Part shown: positions 25,788 through 34,059 of the stretch, piece after piece
Layout of the letters: every line of letters starts with the position of its first letter
How positions within the stretch are numbered: the first letter of the stretch is position 1
Source of the DNA: JAFGKM01 sp964413825
Lineage (GTDB): Bacteria > Ratteibacteria > UBA8468 > B48-G9 > JAFGKM01
Assembly: GCA_964413825.1 (NCBI GenBank)
Contig: CAYPTS010000001.1
Coordinates: 1-64,000 of the forward strand
DNA length: 64,000 nt
Direction of reading: 5' to 3'
The notes under the pieces: generated by a model
The model's database searches: none
The model's input: only the letters and a program-made list of their open reading frames with translations
Told to the model about the DNA's origin: nothing
Program-made: the position numbers and the translations under genes

Positions 25788-26348
25788 ATGAAAAGAAAAG
25801 ATATAATTGCCGGGGTTGTGATGATACTTGCGATAACCCTGCTGTCCGGGTATCTTCTCTCGCAGGTATTCGGCATAACCAAGCCCCGCATCGAAGAACA
25901 GAAAAAAATGGAAGAAGACCGCCTCAACAGGGAAATCTTCCCGGAAGGCACAGGTTTCGTCCATACCGAAGAAGGAGAACTTTCGTATACGGCGGTTTTC
26001 GATGCGGACAAAAATGAAATCGGCCGGATATTCACCGTAAGGCCTTCGGGCTACGGCGGACCTATCGTGGTAAAGGCAGGATTTGACAGCGAAAACAGGG
26101 TGCGCGGCGTGCGAATACTTGAACATGCGGAAACCCCGGGACTGGGAGCAAAAATCACAGAAAACTCTTTTCTCGGGCAGTTTAAAAACAAATCCGGAAA
26201 TGAATTATACCTGAAAAAATATCACAGCGAAGGCACTGTGGATGCGGTCACGGGCGCCACAATTTCTTCAAAGGCGGTGTCCGACGGCATCCTGAAACTG
26301 CGGGAAAAACTCCTCCCCCTCCCCTCTCCCTCGAGAGAAGAGGATTAA
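25788..26348 (+). CDS. rnfG: Rnf electron transport complex subunit G
   Basis: 186 residues. One transmembrane helix near the N-terminus (IIAGVVMILAITLLSGYLL), then a periplasmic FMN-binding domain with HAETPGLGAKI and the flavinylation motif VDAVTGATISSKAV, whose second Thr carries FMN. The ATG at 25788 is the family start. The last dozen residues (LPLPSPSREED) are read from a family D repeat, so the native C-terminus seems to have been replaced or extended by the insertion. Confidence 0.93.
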   Translation: MKRKDIIAGVVMILAITLLSGYLLSQVFGITKPRIEEQKKMEEDRLNREIFPEGTGFVHTEEGELSYTAVFDADKNEIGRIFTVRPSGYGGPIVVKAGFDSENRVRGVRILEHAETPGLGAKITENSFLGQFKNKSGNELYLKKYHSEGTVDAVTGATISSKAVSDGILKLREKLLPLPSPSREED

Positions 26349-26355
26349 GGTGAGG
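26310..26355. repeat. family D repeat forming the end of rnfG
   Basis: CTCCCCCTCCCCTCTCCC and GAGAGAAGAGG...GGTGAGG form the hairpin; the stop codon of rnfG lies inside it. Confidence 0.72.
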
Positions 26356-26374
26356 AACGATAAAGGATTTATGA

Positions 26375-26986
26375 ATGAAAAAATTTGTTGATTTCAAAAG
26401 TTTCACTCTCGGACTGTGGAAGGAAAACCCGGTATTTTATCTTATGCTCGGGCTGTGCCCCCTGCTTGCGGTATCAAGCGCGGTAAAAGACGCTCTCGGC
26501 ATGGGAGTTGCGGTGGTATTCGTTCTTGCCGGGGCAAACGTCACAGTATCCCTTCTCAGGAAACTGGTGCCGCCCCACGTGAGAATCCCGATATTCATAG
26601 TCATCATCGCCACCTTCGTTACGGTTGCGGACTACTCGCTTGCGGCATTCTCCCCGCAACTGCACAAAAACCTCGGGGTATACCTGCCGTTGATGGTGGT
26701 AAACTGCATCATCCTCGGAAGAGCCGAGGCTTTCGCATCAAAAAACAACGTGATAAACTCCGCCCTCGACGGAATCGGGATGGGGCTGGGCTTCACCATA
26801 GCGATACTCGCCATAGCAGTCATCAGGGAACTTCTGGGACAGGGAACCATCATGGGAATAAACATTCTGGGCGCAAACTACACGCCTTTCCTCATAATGA
26901 TTATGCCGCCGGGAGCGTTTCTTGTCATCGGCTTTCTGATAGCCCTGAAAAACAGCATGGCGAGGGGGGGCAAGAAAAAATGCTGA
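26375..26986 (+). CDS. rnfE: Rnf electron transport complex subunit E
   Basis: 203 residues with six hydrophobic helices, homologous to RnfA/NqrD. Typical motifs: FKSFTLGLWKENPVFYLMLG at the start, LGVYLPLMVVNCIILGRAEAFA in the middle and DGIGMGLGFT. With RnfA it forms the membrane core that binds an iron-sulfur centre at the subunit interface (Cys in LGLCP and VNC are kept). Its last codons overlap the rnfA start by seven bases. Confidence 0.94.
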   Translation: MKKFVDFKSFTLGLWKENPVFYLMLGLCPLLAVSSAVKDALGMGVAVVFVLAGANVTVSLLRKLVPPHVRIPIFIVIIATFVTVADYSLAAFSPQLHKNLGVYLPLMVVNCIILGRAEAFASKNNVINSALDGIGMGLGFTIAILAIAVIRELLGQGTIMGINILGANYTPFLIMIMPPGAFLVIGFLIALKNSMARGGKKKC

Positions 26987-27570
26987 ACGAACTCAATCTC
27001 GGTCTCATTTTTCTTTCTGCGTTTATCGTCAATAACATCCTTTTGATAAGGTTCCTCGGCCTCTGTTCCTTTTTCGGCATTTCAAGCAGTATGAAATCTT
27101 CCTTTGGAATGGGAATGGCGGTCATATTTGTTACCGTTATGGCCTGCTCCATCAGCTGGGCAGTATACACATATCTCCTCATCCCTTTCGGACTGGAATA
27201 CCTGCGGACCGTAACGTTTATTCTCACGATAGCGTCATTCGTGCAGTTTGAGGAAATAATAATAAGGAAATACGCCCCTGCTCTCTACAAGGCCTTCGGC
27301 ATCTACCTGCCGCTGATAACAACCAACTGTGCAATACTGGCTTCCGCTTTCCTCGGCATCGACTACAAACTTACCTTTGTCCAGAACCTTGTCTTTGCGG
27401 CAGGCATCTCGGCGGGATACTGCTTCGTGATAGTGCTTTTCGCATCGCTTAGAGAACGGCTTGATACTTCTCCCATACCGGCAAGTTTCAGGGGCATCCC
27501 CATGGCATTTATTGTCGCGGGGCTGATGAGCCTGGCATTTTTCGGCTTCAAGGGCCTCTTTAAACTCTGA
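26980..27570 (+). CDS. rnfA: Rnf electron transport complex subunit A
   Basis: 196 residues, six hydrophobic helices. Motifs: FIVNNILLIRFLGLCSFFG, FGIYLPLITTNCAILASA and a last helix ending GFKGLFKL. The two Cys (LGLC, TTNC) expected for the interface iron-sulfur centre are present. The ATG at 26980 overlaps rnfE. In most genomes rnfB follows directly; here the next gene is an alpha/beta hydrolase, and no B subunit appears anywhere in the window. Confidence 0.94.
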   Translation: MLNELNLGLIFLSAFIVNNILLIRFLGLCSFFGISSSMKSSFGMGMAVIFVTVMACSISWAVYTYLLIPFGLEYLRTVTFILTIASFVQFEEIIIRKYAPALYKAFGIYLPLITTNCAILASAFLGIDYKLTFVQNLVFAAGISAGYCFVIVLFASLRERLDTSPIPASFRGIPMAFIVAGLMSLAFFGFKGLFKL

Positions 27571-27587
27571 AGCGCAGGAGAAATTTT

Positions 27588-28604
27588 ATGGTAAAAAAAT
27601 CCGATGCACCGTATATACCGTCAACGTTTATTGGAAAACCGGAGAATTATCCGGAGAAACTGCCGTGGAAAGAAGTAAAAAAGAGGTTTATACAACTGGT
27701 GGGCAGTTTTGAGCCGCCGACTACTCCGCTTAAACTGAAGGTTACAGAAGAAAAACAACTGCCTGGCGGCGTAATAAAACAGCGGGTGGAATATTTTGTC
27801 GAACCCGGCGAGAAGGTTCCGGCGCTTCACGTGTTCAGAAAGGACATGCCGTCCGATGCCCCGGGAATACTTTCAATACATGCGCACGGCGGGGGACCAT
27901 GTTTTGCCATCGGCAAGGAAATGCACTGCAAAGGAGACCCGAGAGACCCGTACCAACACACATACCGCCTGGCACTGGAAGGATTCCGGATACTTGCGCC
28001 GGACGCCCTGTGCTTCGGGGAACGCAGAACCCCGTGGGGATACAGTGTTGAATTTTTTGACGAACTGAACAAACACATGGAGATGACCTCCCGCGGGGAA
28101 AGTTTCTGCAGAAAATCCCTGTGGGACAATTTCCGGGCAGTGGAGGCGCTGGAATTTCTCGGAGCGAAAACAATCGGCTCAATCGGGCATTCCGGCGGCA
28201 GTACCCAAAACTACATTCTTGCCTCCGTCAATGAAAAAATAAAGGCGGCTGTCTGTTCGGCAAGTTTCATGACTCTGAGACACCAGTTTTATCAATACCG
28301 CCTCAACCACTGCCTTTATCATTTCATCCCGGGCATGCTCTCAAAAGGTATCGACTGGGACCAGGTAGTTGCGCTCGCCGCGCCGAGAAAATTCCTTTTC
28401 TGCGCCGGGGAAAAGGACAAGGGGACACCAAAACCAATGCTGGACGCCTTCGTAAATGCCATTAACCGGCGGTGCAGGGAAGAGAAACTTACCAGGTCGG
28501 TCTGGGTATGCAAAGAACCGTCGGCCGGGCACGTAATCACGGAAAACATGATGCGGACTGCCGCAGAGTTTTTGAAGAAAAATCTTTCGTGCAATAATAA
28601 CTGA
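27588..28604 (+). CDS. alpha/beta hydrolase (dienelactone hydrolase/acetyl-esterase-like)
   Basis: 338 residues of the alpha/beta hydrolase fold. Catalytic triad candidates: Ser in GSIGHSGGS (about residue 205), Asp in CAGEKDKG (about 270) and His in SAGHVI (about 315). An oxyanion-type HAHGGG stands near residue 100. There is no signal peptide. It is 17 bases from rnfA and 17 before thiM, so it is in that operon, but no Rnf or thiamine role is known for such a protein. Relatives are often annotated as acetyl xylan esterase or as 'dienelactone hydrolase family'. Confidence 0.75.
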   Translation: MVKKSDAPYIPSTFIGKPENYPEKLPWKEVKKRFIQLVGSFEPPTTPLKLKVTEEKQLPGGVIKQRVEYFVEPGEKVPALHVFRKDMPSDAPGILSIHAHGGGPCFAIGKEMHCKGDPRDPYQHTYRLALEGFRILAPDALCFGERRTPWGYSVEFFDELNKHMEMTSRGESFCRKSLWDNFRAVEALEFLGAKTIGSIGHSGGSTQNYILASVNEKIKAAVCSASFMTLRHQFYQYRLNHCLYHFIPGMLSKGIDWDQVVALAAPRKFLFCAGEKDKGTPKPMLDAFVNAINRRCREEKLTRSVWVCKEPSAGHVITENMMRTAAEFLKKNLSCNNN

Positions 28605-28621
28605 AAGCGGAGGTGTTTTTT

Positions 28622-29419
28622 ATGAACGAGATTTTCGGGATGCTGGAAAGGGTGCGGGAACAGAAGCCGTTGGTGCACCACATCACCAACTGGGTTACCA
28701 TTTATGACTGCGCCAATGTCGTAAGGACAGTGGGCGCCCTGCCGGTTATGGCGCACGCGGAAGAGGAAGTTGCGGATATGGCGGTACTCGCATCCGCACT
28801 GGTGCTCAACATAGGAACGCTGACCGCCGACATAATCGAGGCGATGAAAATTGCAGGGGAAGCGGCAAATGCGAAAAACATACCGGTCATTCTCGACGCA
28901 GTCGGCGCCGGCGCAACAAAACTCAGGGACGAGAAAACAGCCGAACTCCTTAAAGAGTTGCGCATTGACATCATAAAGGGCAACGCCTCGGAGATTGCGA
29001 AGATTGCCGGAATGGACGTCTACACCAAAGGGGTGGAAGCGGGAAAGGTCGAGGGCGACCTGAAAGAAATCGCCTGCCAACTCGCGCGTAAAAGAGAAGC
29101 AACTGTCGTCATAACAGGCAGGCAGGACATCGTTGCCGGCGGAAATTCGCTCTATCTCTGCAGCAACGGAGATGCAATGATGGGAAGTATCGTGGGAACC
29201 GGATGCATGGCAACTTCGGTCATAGGCGCTTTCGCCGCGGTGGAAAAAGATTATGCGAAAGCCGCCTCCGCCGCACTGTCCGTTTTCGGCATCGCGGGAG
29301 AGATTGCCGCACAACACTCCGCAGGCCCCGGGACGTTCAAGATAAACTTTTACGACACGCTGTATAATATAAGCGAACAGGACGTTGAAAAATTACTGCG
29401 CATGGAGAAACTGCGATGA
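28622..29419 (+). CDS. thiM: hydroxyethylthiazole kinase
   Basis: 265 residues, matching ThiM. It phosphorylates 4-methyl-5-(2-hydroxyethyl)thiazole in thiamine salvage. Motifs: PLVHHITNWVTIYDCAN at the start, LNIGTL, VILDAVGAGAT, IIKGNASEI and the catalytic region GSIVGTGCMATS with its conserved Cys. The ATG at 28622 has GGAGG eight bases before it; a GTG nine bases earlier is less likely. No TPP riboswitch fits in the 17-base gap upstream. Confidence 0.95.
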   Translation: MNEIFGMLERVREQKPLVHHITNWVTIYDCANVVRTVGALPVMAHAEEEVADMAVLASALVLNIGTLTADIIEAMKIAGEAANAKNIPVILDAVGAGATKLRDEKTAELLKELRIDIIKGNASEIAKIAGMDVYTKGVEAGKVEGDLKEIACQLARKREATVVITGRQDIVAGGNSLYLCSNGDAMMGSIVGTGCMATSVIGAFAAVEKDYAKAASAALSVFGIAGEIAAQHSAGPGTFKINFYDTLYNISEQDVEKLLRMEKLR

Positions 29420-30060
29420 GCCTGAAGGATATTGGCTTCTATTTTGTAACGGACTCGGCACTGACAAAAAAAACAATCATAGACGACGTGAAATCCGCCC
29501 TGAAAGCAGGGGTGAAAATCATGCAGTACCGGGAGAAAGACAAGATTACGAAAGACATGCTGAGTGAAGCAATTCAAATAAAAAAACTCTGCGCAGGCAG
29601 GGCGATTCTTCTGGTCAACGACAGGATTGACATAGCCCTTGCAGCCGATGCGGACGGGGTGCATCTGGGACAGGACGACATGCCTTACCATGAGGCAAGA
29701 AAACTGCTGGGGGCAAAAAAAATAATAGGCATCACCGCCCATAACGCGGAAGAAGCGGTTGCCGCGGAAAAACTCGGCGCGGATTATATAGGGGCTTCAC
29801 CGATTTTTGAAACGAAGACAAAAAAGGACGCCGGCCGGCAGGCAGGACTGCAGTTGATACGGGACATAAAAAAAAGCGTGCGCATACCCGTGGTCGCCAT
29901 CGGCGGGATAAACCTTGAAAACATCACGTCAGTCATGCAGGCGGGCGCCGATTCCGCTGCGGCGATATCCGTTGTAGTGACAAAGGATGACGTTGCGGAA
30001 GAATGCAGAAAATTCGTGGAAATAATATCGAACTTCAAGCAACCTCATACCTGCCGATAA
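29416..30060 (+). CDS. thiE: thiamine-phosphate synthase
   Basis: 214 residues, joining the thiazole phosphate made by ThiM with HMP pyrophosphate. TIM-barrel motifs: VKIMQYREKD, LLVNDRIDIALAADADGVHLGQDDMP, IIGITAHN, YIGASPIFETKTK and VVAIGGI. It starts within the thiM stop (ATGA). Its last 26 bases overlap the convergent aldo/keto reductase gene. ThiC and ThiD are not in the window, so only the salvage end of the pathway can be read here. Confidence 0.95.
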   Translation: MSLKDIGFYFVTDSALTKKTIIDDVKSALKAGVKIMQYREKDKITKDMLSEAIQIKKLCAGRAILLVNDRIDIALAADADGVHLGQDDMPYHEARKLLGAKKIIGITAHNAEEAVAAEKLGADYIGASPIFETKTKKDAGRQAGLQLIRDIKKSVRIPVVAIGGINLENITSVMQAGADSAAAISVVVTKDDVAEECRKFVEIISNFKQPHTCR

Positions 30061-31036
30061 TGCGGTTCATTTCCGCAAGGTCTTCACCGCTCAAAGATAC
30101 ATCTCCCGCACCGGCGTTTTCAACCGCCTGTTTTGGATTGCGCACTCCGGCCAGCACATGGGTGCATCCTTCCTGATGGAAAGTCCACGCGAGTACCATC
30201 TGCACAATCGTAACATTGTATTTCTCAGCAAGAGGTTTGAATTCATCCAGCATTTCCAGAACCCTGAGCCTGTTCTCCCTGCTGAAGCGCGGGTTGTCGC
30301 TTCTTTGGTCGCCTTCTTCGAAAATCCTGTCGGGGGAAACCTTTCCCGTGAGAAGCCCCCTCGCCATGGGAGAATATGCGATAAAAGCGATGTTATGCCG
30401 CCTGCAGTATGGCAGGAGGTCTTTCTCATGCTGTCTGTCCAGCATGCTGTAACTTTCCTGGTCAGAATCGAGCTGTCCCGCCTTCCTGTATTGTTCAAGG
30501 TGCTCGACTGCCGCATTGCTTGCCCCTATCACCCTTATCTTTCCTTCTTTTTTCAGTTTCATCAGTTCATCCATCGTATCTTCAACAGGCGTGGTAGGGT
30601 CCTGCCAGTGCGTCTGGTAAAGGTCTATGCGGTCGGTGCCGATACGGCGCAAACTCATCTCGACTTCGGACCTCACGGATACCGGCGAAAGATACTTGTA
30701 AACCTTCATGTCTCCCGAATCCCTGCGTACCCTCTTTGCGTCGGACGAAAAATGAAATTTCCCTTCCTCTCTGTCCCACACAAGCCCGCATTTTGTGGCA
30801 AGCACCACCCTGTCCCGCATGTCTTTTACCGCTTTGCCCACAATTTCTTCAGACAGGCCGAACCCGTACACCGGCGCGGTATCGATGAAATTTATCCCGG
30901 AGTCAACGGCTGTCCTGATTGCCTCTATGGACTTTTTTTCTTCCGTGCCGCCCCACATCCATCCGCCTATCGCCCATGCGCCCAGCCCTACGACCGACGC
31001 CTTTATTCCCGACCGTCCTATATCCCTGTATAACAT
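30035..31036 (-). CDS. aldo/keto reductase
   Basis: 333 residues of the NADPH-dependent aldo/keto reductase fold. The catalytic tetrad is visible: Asp and Tyr in FIDTAPVYGFG, Lys in VLATKCG, His in YQTHWQD. The GASNAAVEHL and YSPMARGLLTG motifs place it in the AKR11/YhdN-like general stress group. The ATG at 31036 has AGGGCAGG in front and matches the family start. Its 3' end overlaps thiE on the other strand. The natural substrate is unknown. Confidence 0.9.
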   Translation of the reverse strand: MLYRDIGRSGIKASVVGLGAWAIGGWMWGGTEEKKSIEAIRTAVDSGINFIDTAPVYGFGLSEEIVGKAVKDMRDRVVLATKCGLVWDREEGKFHFSSDAKRVRRDSGDMKVYKYLSPVSVRSEVEMSLRRIGTDRIDLYQTHWQDPTTPVEDTMDELMKLKKEGKIRVIGASNAAVEHLEQYRKAGQLDSDQESYSMLDRQHEKDLLPYCRRHNIAFIAYSPMARGLLTGKVSPDRIFEEGDQRSDNPRFSRENRLRVLEMLDEFKPLAEKYNVTIVQMVLAWTFHQEGCTHVLAGVRNPKQAVENAGAGDVSLSGEDLAEMNRIIGRYEVA

Positions 31037-31095
31037 TCCTGCCCTCCATGTGCACAATTAAAAAATTTTATAACTTCTGATTATTGTAGCATTTT

Positions 31096-31124
31096 TGAAA
31101 GATGGATTTAAAATCTGATATAAT
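31096..31124 (+). promoter_or_regulatory. promoter for a leaderless TPM gene
   Basis: TTGAAA and TATAAT are about 18 bases apart (positions may be off by one), with the ATG of the next gene only about six bases after the -10. Transcription should start at or next to the A of the start codon, and no ribosome site is present. Confidence 0.65.
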
Positions 31125-31130
31125 AACTGA

Positions 31131-32048
31131 ATGCGAAAACTCCGCATCATTCTTGTCTCAACTCTGCTTTTGTTCTATTCCGCTTCTTTCGCCTTGCGGG
31201 CTTCCGCACTGAAACCTGCAGGGCTCGTCAATGATTATACGAACACCCTTTCGGAACAGGAAGCATCATCTCTGGAATCTCTGGCCTCGGACATCGAAAA
31301 AGAGACGGCTGCGGAGATAGGCGTCGCGGTAATCCGGAGCCTTGAAGGCAGGAACATAGAAGAATACGCAAACGAGATTTTCAACAACTGGGGCATAGGA
31401 AAAAAAGACAAGGACAACGGAGTCCTGATACTGGTAAGCATTAACGACAGGCAGATGAGGATAGAAACCGGATACGGGATTGAGCCGGTACTTCCGGATG
31501 CGGCCTGCGGCAGGATAATAAGAAACGTAATGGCGCCCCGCTTCAGGGAGAATGATTTCTACGGAGGTATTTACGGAGCGGTAACCGCGATAGGACAGCG
31601 TATAAAGGGAGAGGTCCCGGTCGACACGGCGGGAAACGAACCCGGAAACCGGCAGATATTATTCTTTCTTCTGATATGGAACGGTTTTCTTGCTCTTTTT
31701 TCTTTTTCACTGTTTCACACGCTTGGTGTTATCATATATGCGGCGGTCATGGTTCCGCTGGCAATAATAGTTATTCTGTCGGGGAAGGAAGTGCAGCCCG
31801 CGGCTGCAATGGGACTGCTCATATTTTTTCCTTTCCTGCTGGTATTTTTCACCGGTATGCTTTCACCCGTAATATTTGCGCTTCTCAGGTGGAAACTTAA
31901 GAAAAAATACGGGGAGAACTGGAAAAAGCATCTCCCGAAATACGTCAGCAAGGCGATGTCCCGCCACTCTTCAACGAGAAGCGGTCGCAGCGGAGGCAGT
32001 TTCGGCGGAGGACGCAGCGGAGGCGGCGGAGCCAGCGGCCGCTGGTAG
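31131..32048 (+). CDS. TPM-domain membrane protein (YgcG family)
   Basis: 305 residues. Signal peptide at about 1-26, then a TPM domain (about 28-165: GLVNDYTNTLSEQE, NNWGIGKKDKDNGVLILVS, RIETGYGIE). Two or three transmembrane segments follow at about 180-250. The tail is rich in Gly, Ser and Arg (GGSFGGGRSGGGG). TPM proteins are proposed to assist photosystem or membrane protein repair or to act as phosphatases; in bacteria they commonly neighbour LemA, as here. The mRNA appears leaderless. Confidence 0.85.
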   Translation: MRKLRIILVSTLLLFYSASFALRASALKPAGLVNDYTNTLSEQEASSLESLASDIEKETAAEIGVAVIRSLEGRNIEEYANEIFNNWGIGKKDKDNGVLILVSINDRQMRIETGYGIEPVLPDAACGRIIRNVMAPRFRENDFYGGIYGAVTAIGQRIKGEVPVDTAGNEPGNRQILFFLLIWNGFLALFSFSLFHTLGVIIYAAVMVPLAIIVILSGKEVQPAAAMGLLIFFPFLLVFFTGMLSPVIFALLRWKLKKKYGENWKKHLPKYVSKAMSRHSSTRSGRSGGSFGGGRSGGGGASGRW

Positions 32049-32182
32049 CGAAGAACGAAGAAGACAGCCGGAGAAGCGGAGAGGGAATTGCGAAGGGACA
32101 GTTGCGTAAGTTTCACCTGTCACGCAGCACCTGAGCGAAACGCCTGCTCCGGATGGCTTTGAGGGCAAAATTGGAGGGTAAC

Positions 32183-32749
32183 ATGAAAAAATGGTATATA
32201 GTTCCTTTGGCGGTAATTGTTCTGCTGGTGATAGTCTATCAGGCGCTGAAGTTCCAGTATAACCGCCTGGTGATAATCGACCAGCAGGTAAAAGAATCGT
32301 GGGCGCAGGTAGACAATGTTTTACAGAGACGCAGCGACCTCATACCAAACCTGGTGGAGACGGTAAAGGGCTACGCGAAACACGAAAAGGAATTGTTTGT
32401 CGAGGTCACGGAAGCGCGGAGCAGGTGGGCGGACGCAAAAACGATTCAAGAAAAAGAAGCGGCGGCAAACGAAATCTCCGGGGTGCTGGGCAAACTCCTG
32501 CTCGTAGTGGAAAACTACCCGCAGTTAAAGGCAGGCGAAAATTTCCTCTCCCTGCAGGATGAACTCGCAGGCACGGAAAACAGGATTGCTGTCGAGAGGA
32601 AACGGTACAATGAATCCGTCAACAATTATAACGGCATCGCCAAAACGTTTCCCACTATTCTGTTCGTGAGGCTGTTCAACTTTGACACGGGGAAGGAATA
32701 CTTCCAGGCGGCGGAAGAAAGCCGCGTTGTGCCCGAAGTTAAGTTTTGA
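32183..32749 (+). CDS. lemA: LemA family protein
   Basis: 188 residues. One transmembrane helix at about 4-22 (YIVPLAVIVLLVIVYQAL), then the LemA coiled coil with the signature QVKESWAQVDNVLQRRSDLIPNLVETVKGYA split over about 40-70 and FLSLQDELAGTENRIAVER near 125. The ATG at 32183 follows GGAGGG. LemA proteins are membrane-bound with the bulk outside; their function is poorly known. It is paired with the TPM gene upstream. Confidence 0.92.
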   Translation: MKKWYIVPLAVIVLLVIVYQALKFQYNRLVIIDQQVKESWAQVDNVLQRRSDLIPNLVETVKGYAKHEKELFVEVTEARSRWADAKTIQEKEAAANEISGVLGKLLLVVENYPQLKAGENFLSLQDELAGTENRIAVERKRYNESVNNYNGIAKTFPTILFVRLFNFDTGKEYFQAAEESRVVPEVKF

Positions 32750-32760
32750 GGAAAAAAAAT

Positions 32761-33993
32761 ATGCCTTTGAAAAAAATAGAAAAGCGGATAAGCGAAGACA
32801 TGGAAAACCGCGGGAAAAGCGGCGTTCTTAAAGGACCGGAACCGGTAATAGTCCGCATAAAACCTGCTTCGGGGAAGAAGGGGCCCCGGTATATTCTTGA
32901 AGGCGGCAAAAAAGAATACCTAAAAATGAATTCAAATTCATATCTCGGACTTTCCCTGAATAAAGAGGTAATAAAGGTTGAGGAGAAAACAGCGGAAAAA
33001 TACGGGGCTGGCCCGGGCGCGGTGCGCTTCATCAACGGCACTTTCAAGCCACACGTTGAACTTGAAAAAAAACTGGCGGCATTCCACGGAAAACAAGCGG
33101 CCATGCTTTTCAGTTCAGCATATGCCGCAAACTGCGGCGTAACCTCTCCTCTGATTTCGGAGGATACGGCCGTTTTGAGCGACGCGCTGAACCACAACTC
33201 CATCATCAACGCCGTAAAACTCTCCAGGCCCAAAGAAAAACGGATATACGAACACCTCGACATGAATGACATGGAAAAACAGCTGAAAAAACTGAGAAAA
33301 ACATGCAAGCGCGCGGTCATCATATCCGACGGGGTGTTCAGCATGCGCGGGGATTATCCCGACCTGAAAAAAATGGTCTCTATAGCAAAAAAATGCGATG
33401 CGGATTTCAGCGAAGGGGTACTGACCGTAATAGACGACTCGCACGGAATAGGGGCATACGGAAAAACAGGCAGGGGCACCTGCGAAATCACAGGGGAATA
33501 CGGCGCAGACGTCATAACCTCCACTCTCGGAAAAGCATTCGGGGTCAACGGGGGATACGTTGCATCCAGCGCAAAGGTAATAAAGTACCTGCGGGAAGCC
33601 GCTCCGCTCTACATCTATTCCAATCCCATAACTCCGGGTGAAGCGGCCGCCTCGCTGAAGTCCCTTGAAATTCTCGACAGTGCAAGGGGCAGGAAAATGC
33701 TTTTCCGCCTTGCGGAACTGACGGTCTTTTTCAAGGCCGGATTGAAAAAACTCGGGTACGAGATAATAGACGGCAGGCATCCCATAGTGCCCCTCATGAT
33801 AAGAGATACGGGCAAAACGACGCAACTTACAGGATACCTCAAGAAACGGGGTATTCTGGCAGTGGGACTGAAATACCCCGTGGTCCCCCGCGGAGACGAG
33901 TGCATACGGTTTCAGGTCTCATACAGCCATACAGAATATGACATAGAATACGTTTTGAAAGTGCTGGCCGAATATAAAAAGGAAAATCCGTAA
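32761..33993 (+). CDS. kbl: 2-amino-3-ketobutyrate CoA ligase (glycine C-acetyltransferase)
   Basis: 410 residues of the alpha-oxoamine synthase family, PLP-dependent. With threonine dehydrogenase, which follows, it turns threonine into glycine and acetyl-CoA; that pairing favours Kbl over the related BioF. Motifs: NSYLGLSLN, GAGPGAVRFINGT, DDSHGIGAYGKTGRG, and the PLP lysine in TSTLGKAFG. The ATG at 32761 is preferred; a TTG at 32746 is open in frame. The stop is followed at once by a family D repeat. Confidence 0.9.
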   Translation: MPLKKIEKRISEDMENRGKSGVLKGPEPVIVRIKPASGKKGPRYILEGGKKEYLKMNSNSYLGLSLNKEVIKVEEKTAEKYGAGPGAVRFINGTFKPHVELEKKLAAFHGKQAAMLFSSAYAANCGVTSPLISEDTAVLSDALNHNSIINAVKLSRPKEKRIYEHLDMNDMEKQLKKLRKTCKRAVIISDGVFSMRGDYPDLKKMVSIAKKCDADFSEGVLTVIDDSHGIGAYGKTGRGTCEITGEYGADVITSTLGKAFGVNGGYVASSAKVIKYLREAAPLYIYSNPITPGEAAASLKSLEILDSARGRKMLFRLAELTVFFKAGLKKLGYEIIDGRHPIVPLMIRDTGKTTQLTGYLKKRGILAVGLKYPVVPRGDECIRFQVSYSHTEYDIEYVLKVLAEYKKENP

Positions 33994-33994
33994 C

Positions 33995-34043
33995 CCCCTC
34001 ACCCCTTCCCTCTCCCCTCCGGGGAGAGGATTAAAGTGAGGGG
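33995..34043. repeat. family D palindromic repeat
   Basis: CCCTCACC...CTCTCCCC and GGGGAGAGG...GTGAGGGG make a nearly perfect hairpin between kbl and tdh. It begins right after the kbl stop codon. Confidence 0.8.
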
Positions 34044-34059
34044 TAAATGGAGAAAAACA

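Noticed and set aside
30035..30060. 26-base antisense overlap of thiE and the aldo/keto reductase gene as regulation.
   Set aside because: Short convergent overlaps are common and nothing else suggests a regulatory role.
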